This document shows, piece by piece, positions 13,877-18,048 of a stretch of DNA of 18,048 nt. Each line of letters opens with the position of its first letter. Position 1 is the first letter of the stretch. The position numbers and the translations under genes are program-made. Source of the stretch: CAWDLX01 sp046728155 (GTDB lineage Bacteria > Actinomycetota > Actinomycetes > Mycobacteriales > Micromonosporaceae); NCBI GenBank assembly GCA_046728155.1, contig JBKPDY010000073.1:1-18048 (forward strand), given 5' to 3'. The notes beneath the pieces are model-generated. The model was given only the letters and a program-made list of their open reading frames with translations, did not search any database and was not told the origin of the DNA.

Positions 13877-14455
13877 TCAGTGATGCTCCATGACGAGCAC
13901 GGCCCAGGTGCCCGACTCCAACGCCTCGTATAAGTGGGGCACGTCGCCCCGGAAGGTCGCGTAATCGCCGGCACCCAGCTCGACCGGTGCGTCGGCGGGC
14001 CCGGTCATCATCCGACCCGCGGCCACGACGAGGTGCTCGACGCTACCGGGGATGTGTGGCGCAGCATCGCGGACCGCCCCCGGCTCCTGGTCGATGACGT
14101 AGATGTCCCGCCGGGCGTGCGGCGTGCCCGCGGCGAGCAGCGTTCCGGCGTACGTTCCCTGTTCGGCGGGGATGCGAGGGCCTCGACCCGCCCGCACCAC
14201 CCGGACCTGTGGCGCCGGTGGCTCGACCAGCTGACTGAACGGGACACCGAGGGCGACTCCCAGAGCCCAGAGCGTTTCCACGCTGGGGTTGCCCGTGCCG
14301 GACTCGAGCTGGGACAGGGTCGACTTGGCGATGCCTGCCCGGCGGGCCAGCTCGGTCAGCGAGAGACCGGCCCGGTCGCGCTCGCGCCGGAGCGCCGCTG
14401 CGATGGCGGCCAGCGGGGCTGAGCTGCCGACCGGGCTTTCCCCGTCGAAGGTCAT
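13877..14455 (-). CDS. XRE-family transcriptional regulator with C-terminal cupin domain
   Basis: A 192-aa DNA-binding sensor. The helix-turn-helix at residues 16-70 (IAAALRRERDRAGLSLTELARRAGIAKSTLSQLESG) is a textbook Cro/C1 type. A short linker leads to a cupin_2 barrel at about 100-190 (PGSVEHLVVAAGRM, VELGAGDYATFRGDVPHLYEAL), which would bind a small ligand. The ATG at 14455 has GGAG 6 nt upstream. It diverges from azlC-azlD, and two inverted repeats lie between and just inside the divergent genes, so it most likely regulates itself and the exporter. The ligand may be an exported amino acid or derivative; this is inferred from context only. Confidence 0.93.
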   Translation of the reverse strand: MTFDGESPVGSSAPLAAIAAALRRERDRAGLSLTELARRAGIAKSTLSQLESGTGNPSVETLWALGVALGVPFSQLVEPPAPQVRVVRAGRGPRIPAEQGTYAGTLLAAGTPHARRDIYVIDQEPGAVRDAAPHIPGSVEHLVVAAGRMMTGPADAPVELGAGDYATFRGDVPHLYEALESGTWAVLVMEHH

Positions 14456-14474
14456 GTTCGCTCCACAGGACGCT

Positions 14475-14494
14475 TTGTTCGGGTTGACGAACAA
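14475..14494. promoter_or_regulatory. Candidate operator 1 of the XRE-cupin regulator
   Basis: TTGTTCG (14475-14481), 6 nt, CGAACAA (14488-14494): a perfect 7+7 inverted repeat. It covers the azlC -35 box (14484-14489) and falls in the predicted 5' leader of the XRE gene. Binding here would block azlC and could autoregulate the regulator. A further half-site, TGTTCG, lies at 14455-14460, exactly 21 bp (two helical turns) from the TGTTCG at 14476. Confidence 0.6.
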
Positions 14495-14512
14495 CCGGTC
14501 CGCGTTCATCAT
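14484..14512 (+). promoter_or_regulatory. Candidate azlC promoter (leaderless)
   Basis: TTGACG (14484-14489), a 17-nt spacer and CATCAT (14507-14512), then 7 nt to the GTG at 14520. The -35 matches TTGACA at five of six positions and the -10 matches TATAAT at four of six. No Shine-Dalgarno precedes azlC, so the transcript is probably leaderless. Confidence 0.5.
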
Positions 14513-14513
14513 A
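14508..14513 (-). promoter_or_regulatory. Candidate -10 element of the XRE-cupin gene
   Basis: On the minus strand this is TATGAT, a strong -10 match that overlaps the opposing azlC -10 box. It would start a leader of about 45 nt that contains operator 1. The -35 region overlaps operator 2 but shows no good TTGACA-like hexamer. Confidence 0.45.
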
Positions 14514-14519
14514 TTGGAC

Positions 14520-15224
14520 GTGAGTTCGTCTTGGCGAACACTGGACCGGCGACTGGTGCGTGACATCGCTGCCTTGGCCTGCGCGGTCGGCTTCGTCGGA
14601 CTCTCGTTCGGCGCCATCGCCACCGCGAGCGGCCTGCCGGCGTGGGCGGTCGCGGCGTTTTCCCTCGTCGTCTTCGCGGGCGGCGCCCAGTTCATGGCGG
14701 TCGGAATGCTCGCCGCGGGGAGTCCGGTCGCCGCTGTCCTCGGCGGGCTCCTGCTCAACGCCCGTCATCTGCCGTTCGGAATGGCCATCGCCGATGTCCT
14801 AGCCGGCGGCTGGCGCCGCCGGCTGCTCGGCAGCCACCTGATGGTCGACGAGTCGGTCGCCTTCGCGCTCGCCCAGACCGAGCGCGCTCGCCGGGCCGGC
14901 GCGTACTGGCTGACCGGTCTGCTCCTCTTCTCGCTCTGGCAGATCGGCACCGTCGCCGGGATAGTCCTCGGCTCCGCGGTCGGCGACCCGGCCCGGTTCG
15001 GCCTGGACGCGGCCTTTCCGGCCGGGCTCATCGCGCTCATCCTGCCGCGGTTGGCCGACCCGGCCGCTCGCCGGGTAGCGCTCGTGGGCGGCCTGGTCGC
15101 GCTCGCCGGCACGTTCGTCCTGCCGGCCGGGCTTCCGGTGCTGCTTGCGCTGGCCGGGCTCTTCGCCGCGGGTCGCCCTCGTGCCATTCCGGCCGCCGCC
15201 GTGCCGACGGTGGGCGCGAGATGA
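14520..15224 (+). CDS. azlC: AzlC family branched-chain amino acid exporter, large subunit
   Basis: Integral membrane subunit (234 aa) of the AzlCD/YgaZH-type exporter of branched-chain amino acids and analogues. Family motifs are visible: GLSFGAIATASGLP near residues 27-40, the FAGGAQF box and LLLNARHLPFGM. Further hydrophobic segments follow to the C-terminus. The GTG at 14520 gives the family's usual length and sits 7 nt after a promoter-like -10 box. Longer in-frame extensions would read through the divergent regulatory region and are not believed. The stop overlaps the azlD start (ATGA), so the two subunits are translationally coupled. Confidence 0.9.
   Translation: MSSSWRTLDRRLVRDIAALACAVGFVGLSFGAIATASGLPAWAVAAFSLVVFAGGAQFMAVGMLAAGSPVAAVLGGLLLNARHLPFGMAIADVLAGGWRRRLLGSHLMVDESVAFALAQTERARRAGAYWLTGLLLFSLWQIGTVAGIVLGSAVGDPARFGLDAAFPAGLIALILPRLADPAARRVALVGGLVALAGTFVLPAGLPVLLALAGLFAAGRPRAIPAAAVPTVGAR
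14524..14539. promoter_or_regulatory. Candidate operator 2 of the XRE-cupin regulator
   Basis: GTTCG (14524-14528), 6 nt, CGAAC (14535-14539). It has the same arms and spacing as operator 1, 47 bp away centre to centre. It lies just inside azlC, after the predicted start of transcription. Two copies of one palindrome around a divergent promoter are good evidence for a real binding site. Confidence 0.55.
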
Positions 15225-15541
15225 GTCAGGCCACGCTCATCCTCGTCATCGCTCTGCTGGCCGTCGGTACGTATGGGTTCCGTATCGCCGGCGTCGTCCT
15301 GGCCGGCCGGCTGCGTCTCGCTCCTGGGCTCGCCCGATTGCTTCCGCTTGCCGCCGTGGCGCTCCTCACCGCGCTGGCCGTCACCGCCGCACTCACCGAC
15401 GCCGGACATGTCACCGGCGTGGCCCGACCGGCCGGTGTGCTGGCCGGCGTGATCGCCGCGTGGCGGCGGGCCCCCTTCGCGGTCGTGGTCCTCATCGCCG
15501 CGGCGACGGCGGCGCTGCTCCGGCTCGCCGGACTACCGTGA
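15221..15541 (+). CDS. azlD: AzlD family branched-chain amino acid exporter, small subunit
   Basis: Small integral membrane partner (106 aa) of AzlC. Three to four hydrophobic helices are visible: 4-26 with the family-typical VGTYGFRIAGVVL, 38-58, 66-80 and 84-104. The ATG at 15221 overlaps the azlC TGA (ATGA), the standard coupling for this pair. The reading frame stays hydrophobic to the end. The 128 nt after it, up to the convergent DUF3043 gene, show no hairpin that I would call a terminator. Confidence 0.9.
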   Translation: MSQATLILVIALLAVGTYGFRIAGVVLAGRLRLAPGLARLLPLAAVALLTALAVTAALTDAGHVTGVARPAGVLAGVIAAWRRAPFAVVVLIAAATAALLRLAGLP

Positions 15542-15669
15542 GACGGGGTTCACATGTTGGGAACGGGCCGAAAGATTGCCGTTACCGCACCTGACACGCC
15601 GCCGCGCGTCGTTTCCGGTACCAGAACACCGATCAGTGGCTGGCTGTCCCAGGATATGAACCAGAAGCG

Positions 15670-16440
15670 CTAGATCTTCTCGCCGACCTTGACCTGTGGC
15701 CTCGGCATGCGGAGCTTGCGGAAGGACAGCGCCCGCATGATCCCGTAGAAGTAGTGAGACCGCGGAGGCGTCGAACTCTTCGGAAATCGCTCGGGCAGAA
15801 CCCGCTTGATCCGGCGGCACAGCAGGACGTTATCCACGATCACGCCGAGGATGAGCACGTAGAAGAGCAGGTTCCCGGCCAGCCGGATCGGCACCGGGAC
15901 TGCTCCCGACGTGATCAGGACCAGGAACAGCGCGGCCGGCATGAAGCCCCGGGAGAGGCTGTGGCGGGAATCCACGATGTCGCGGACCAGCGCCCGCTCC
16001 GGGCCCTGGTCCCGCGCCGGCAGGTACTCGGACTTCCCCGCCATCGCGCCCGCGCGGGCCTCGGCTCGGGCGTCACGCTCCTTTGCCCGCAGCCGTCGGT
16101 ACGCCTCGCGCCGATTCGCCGGGGGCGGTTCGGCGGTGCGGCCACCCCCCTTACGCTTCGGGGTCGCCTGGCCGAGGTCCTTCTTGCTCGGGGTGTACCC
16201 ACGGGGTCGAGCGAGGGTGCCGTCTTCTGCGGCGTCGGGCTCCGGGGTCGTGGCTTTCGCCGTTGCGGTCTTGGCCGGGCCAGCGAGCCGGTTGGTCTTC
16301 AGTGATGACGCCTTCGTCGCGGGCGACGCCGCCTTGGAAGCCTTGGTACCACTGGTCTTCGCCTTCCCGGCGCGGGTGTTCGCCTCCGCGACCGGGTCAG
16401 TCACGAGGTCACTGGACTTGCGGCGGAAGAGCGACGGCAC
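15670..16440 (-). CDS. DUF3043 family membrane protein
   Basis: A 256-aa actinobacterial protein of unknown function. It starts VPSLFRRKSS and has a Lys/Ala/Thr-rich disordered stretch (10-75). The DUF3043 signature follows: RGYTPSKKDLGQATPKRK (80-97), a charged helix (NRREAYRRLRAKERDARAEARAG), then YLPARDQGPERALVRDIVDSRHSLSRGFMP (139-168). Two transmembrane helices follow (about 166-181 and 187-207) and the tail ends in RALSFRKLRMPRPQVKVG. Both ends are probably cytosolic. The GTG at 16440 gives the family N-terminus and lies 7 nt after a -10-like box; there is no Shine-Dalgarno. It is downstream of murA on the same strand with a 49-nt gap that holds its own candidate promoter. Confidence 0.9.
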   Translation of the reverse strand: MPSLFRRKSSDLVTDPVAEANTRAGKAKTSGTKASKAASPATKASSLKTNRLAGPAKTATAKATTPEPDAAEDGTLARPRGYTPSKKDLGQATPKRKGGGRTAEPPPANRREAYRRLRAKERDARAEARAGAMAGKSEYLPARDQGPERALVRDIVDSRHSLSRGFMPAALFLVLITSGAVPVPIRLAGNLLFYVLILGVIVDNVLLCRRIKRVLPERFPKSSTPPRSHYFYGIMRALSFRKLRMPRPQVKVGEKI

Positions 16441-16447
16441 GCGGTGA

Positions 16448-16476
16448 AGGGTAGCCGACGGGCTCTCGTCACCCAA
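16448..16476 (-). promoter_or_regulatory. Candidate promoter of the DUF3043 gene (leaderless)
   Basis: On the minus strand: TTGGGT (16476-16471), a 17-nt spacer, TACCCT (16453-16448), then 7 nt to the GTG at 16440. The -10 fits TANNNT, the -35 keeps TTG, and spacing is optimal. It begins 14 nt beyond the murA stop. Confidence 0.5.
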
Positions 16477-16489
16477 GGGCAGGCGAGGC

Positions 16490-17827
16490 TCAGGGACGTT
16501 CGATGTGGGCGCCGAGCCCGGCCAGCTTCGCGTCGAAGTCCTCATATCCGCGGTTGATGAGGCTGACGCCGTACACCGTCGAGGTCCCCTCGGCGGCGAG
16601 CGCCGCGATCAGGTGGCTGAAGCCCGCACGTAGATCCGGGATCACCAGATCGGTGGCGTGCAGCTTGCTCGGTCCGGCGATGACCGCGGAGTGCTTGAAG
16701 TTGCGTCGGCCGAACCGGCACGGGGTGCCGCCGAGGCACTCGCGGTACGTCTGGATGGTGGACCCCATCTGGTTGAGCGCGTCGGTGTAACCGAGCCGAC
16801 GCTCGTACACGGTTTCGTGCAGGATGGAGAGTCCATGTGCCTGGGTGAGCGCCACGACCATCGGCTGCTGCCAGTCGGTCATGAACCCGGGGTGCACATC
16901 GGTCTCGAGCGCGACCGCGCGCAACTCCTCGCCGGGGTGCCAGAACCGGATCCCGCCATCGTCGCCGTCGCGGATGTCGAGTCGGCCGCCGACGGACCGG
17001 AACACATTGAGAAACGTCATCATGTCGGCCTGGCGGGCGCCGCGGACGAGCACGTCACCACCGGTTGCCAACGCCGCCGCACCCCAGCTCGCGGCCTCGA
17101 TGCGGTCGGGGATCGGGTGGTGGACGTACCCGTCGAGCCGCTGCACACCCTCGATCTCGATGACGCGGTCGGTGTGCACGGTGATGATCGCGCCCATCTT
17201 CTGTAGGACGCAGATGAGGTCGATGATCTCGGGCTCCACGGCGGCGTTGCGCAGCTCCGTCACGCCCTCGGCCAGAACAGCGGTCAACAGCACCTGTTCC
17301 GTGGCGCCAACGCTCGGGTACGGCAGGTCGAACTTGGTGCCGTGCAGACCGGACGGCGCTGTGATGTGCAGGCCCAGCGGGGTCTTGTCGACCACGGCTC
17401 CGAACTGGCGAAGGGCCGCCAGATGGAAATCGATCGGCCGATCGCCGATGTGGCACCCACCGAGATCGGGGATGACCGCATGACCGTTGCGGTGCAGCAG
17501 CGGACCGCACAGCAGGATCGGGATCCGACTCGACCCGGCATGCACATTGATCTCATCCACGTTGGCGCGCTCGACGTTGGTCGGGTCGAGCACGATCTCG
17601 CCCGGCGCGACGCCATCGCTGACCCGCACTCCATGCAGCTCCAGCAGCCCCCGCACGATCTCGACATCGCGGATGCGCGGTACGTCGAAGAGCCGGCTTG
17701 GGCCGTGCCCGAGCAACGCGGCCACCATCGCCTTCGAGACGAGGTTCTTCGCTCCCCGGACCCGGACCTCGCCGCGCAGCGGCGTGTGACCGTGGACGAC
17801 TACTGCGTCATTGAGCGCGTTGGTCAA
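16490..17827 (-). CDS. murA: UDP-N-acetylglucosamine 1-carboxyvinyltransferase (MurA)
   Basis: Cytosolic enzyme of the first committed peptidoglycan step, transferring enolpyruvyl from PEP to UDP-GlcNAc. The 445-aa product closely resembles the actinobacterial MurA type seen in Streptomyces. The catalytic pair K27-N28 (VRGAKNLVSKAM), the PEP-binding Cys125 (LGGCHIGDRPIDFH) and the aspartate of HPGFMTDWQQP are all present. Having Cys rather than Asp at position 125 predicts fosfomycin sensitivity for this copy. It ends INRGYEDFDAKLAGLGAHIERP. The TTG start at 17827 was chosen because GGGAGG (17834-17839) lies 6 nt upstream and the length matches homologues; the in-frame extension to 17995 is unconserved. 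Confidence 0.93.
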   Translation of the reverse strand: MTNALNDAVVVHGHTPLRGEVRVRGAKNLVSKAMVAALLGHGPSRLFDVPRIRDVEIVRGLLELHGVRVSDGVAPGEIVLDPTNVERANVDEINVHAGSSRIPILLCGPLLHRNGHAVIPDLGGCHIGDRPIDFHLAALRQFGAVVDKTPLGLHITAPSGLHGTKFDLPYPSVGATEQVLLTAVLAEGVTELRNAAVEPEIIDLICVLQKMGAIITVHTDRVIEIEGVQRLDGYVHHPIPDRIEAASWGAAALATGGDVLVRGARQADMMTFLNVFRSVGGRLDIRDGDDGGIRFWHPGEELRAVALETDVHPGFMTDWQQPMVVALTQAHGLSILHETVYERRLGYTDALNQMGSTIQTYRECLGGTPCRFGRRNFKHSAVIAGPSKLHATDLVIPDLRAGFSHLIAALAAEGTSTVYGVSLINRGYEDFDAKLAGLGAHIERP

Positions 17828-17901
17828 CGCAAACCTCCCGCGGGTGGTTGTGGCGTTCCGGGGAGACGGACCGCCTGGAGTCGGTCGGGCACCGGAGGGA
17901 T

Positions 17902-17918
17902 GGTGACACTGAGTCACC
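17902..17918. promoter_or_regulatory. Inverted repeat GGTGAC-N5-GTCACC in the murA leader
   Basis: A perfect 6+6 inverted repeat with a 5-nt centre, about 75 nt upstream of the murA start and downstream of the candidate -10 box. It could be an operator or a short leader hairpin. The regulator is unknown. Confidence 0.4.
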
Positions 17919-17961
17919 GCCTGTGCGCGTTGATGATCGTGCCTGGATCGACTCGCGGGGA

Positions 17962-17967
17962 AGCATA
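17962..17967 (-). promoter_or_regulatory. Candidate -10 element of murA
   Basis: On the minus strand this is TATGCT, fitting TANNNT. It predicts a leader of about 125 nt that would include the inverted repeat at 17902-17918. No good -35 box is found at 16-19 nt. Confidence 0.35.
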
Positions 17968-18048
17968 GCCCCAATACCGTTGTGGCGGGACACACACGAC
18001 ACGCCGAGCCGACTGCGTGCGAGCATCGCTGGGCCGTGAGGCCCGAGG

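Larger units (their letters stand above)
17828..18048. other. Non-coding region upstream of murA
   Basis: No convincing gene is visible in these 221 nt up to the right edge. It holds the murA Shine-Dalgarno (17834-17839), an inverted repeat at 17902-17918 and one candidate minus-strand -10 box (17962-17967). Short reading frames here lack a ribosome site and normal composition. A gene may begin beyond the edge. Confidence 0.6.

Noticed and set aside
14289..14519. Longer start of azlC
   Set aside because: It would run through the divergent regulatory region and into the XRE gene; the GTG at 14520 gives the family length.
15542..15669. Terminator between azlD and the DUF3043 gene
   Set aside because: No stable hairpin or U-tract could be found in these 128 nt.

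Overview
The window is high-GC actinobacterial chromosome. Codon third positions are strongly G/C, GTG and TTG starts are common, and the gene set is typical of the phylum: a two-lipoyl-domain E2, a DUF3043 protein and the actinobacterial MurA type. Gene content and order suggest Micromonosporaceae or a near relative, but that is an inference without a database search. No rRNA, tRNA, insertion sequence, phage gene or CRISPR array was recognised. Most of the window is housekeeping core, so I expect little recent transfer.

Layout. 1-1947 (minus): lpdA (E3) followed by the start of the E2 acyltransferase gene, which runs off the left edge. 2165-2488 (plus): a small conserved-looking unknown gene diverging from lpdA. 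2548-4080 (minus): leucyl aminopeptidase, diverging from gcvT (4167-5273, plus). 5279-5986 (minus): a membrane-anchored CAP/SCP-domain protein convergent with gcvT. 6031-9887 (minus): a cobU-cobT-like-cobS cluster for assembling the nucleotide loop of cobalamin. 9950-10956 (plus): a 67-aa unknown protein translationally coupled to an S2P/M50-type intramembrane protease. 10983-13598 (minus): a TPR-like/WG-repeat protein and an aldo/keto reductase, probably co-transcribed. 13877-15541: an XRE-cupin regulator divergent from an azlC-azlD branched-chain amino acid exporter pair. 15670-16440 (minus): a DUF3043 membrane protein. 16490-17827 (minus): murA. 17828-18048 is non-coding as far as I can see.

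The E2/E3, aminopeptidase, gcvT and cobS/cobT neighbourhood recalls the region around dlaT, pepB, gcvT, cobS and cobT in Mycobacterium, so it looks like an old syntenic block. The most unusual element is the cobT-position gene. Its N-terminal half is a very divergent CobT-like domain that lacks the usual GIGNTT-type signature but keeps the C-terminal GEG glutamate. Its C-terminal half is about 430 residues of Pro/Ala/Thr/Lys low complexity, including a 60-bp (20-residue) tandem repeat.

Regulatory signals. The cleanest is in the xre/azlC divergent region: two copies of an inverted repeat, GTTCG-N6-CGAAC, one on the azlC -35 box and one just inside azlC. Several genes without a Shine-Dalgarno have a -10-like hexamer 6-7 nt before the start codon, suggesting leaderless transcripts (CAP gene, cobU, cobT-like, gcvT, azlC, DUF3043 gene). 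sucB, the 107-aa gene, pepA, murA, the XRE gene and the 67-aa gene instead have clear Shine-Dalgarno sequences.
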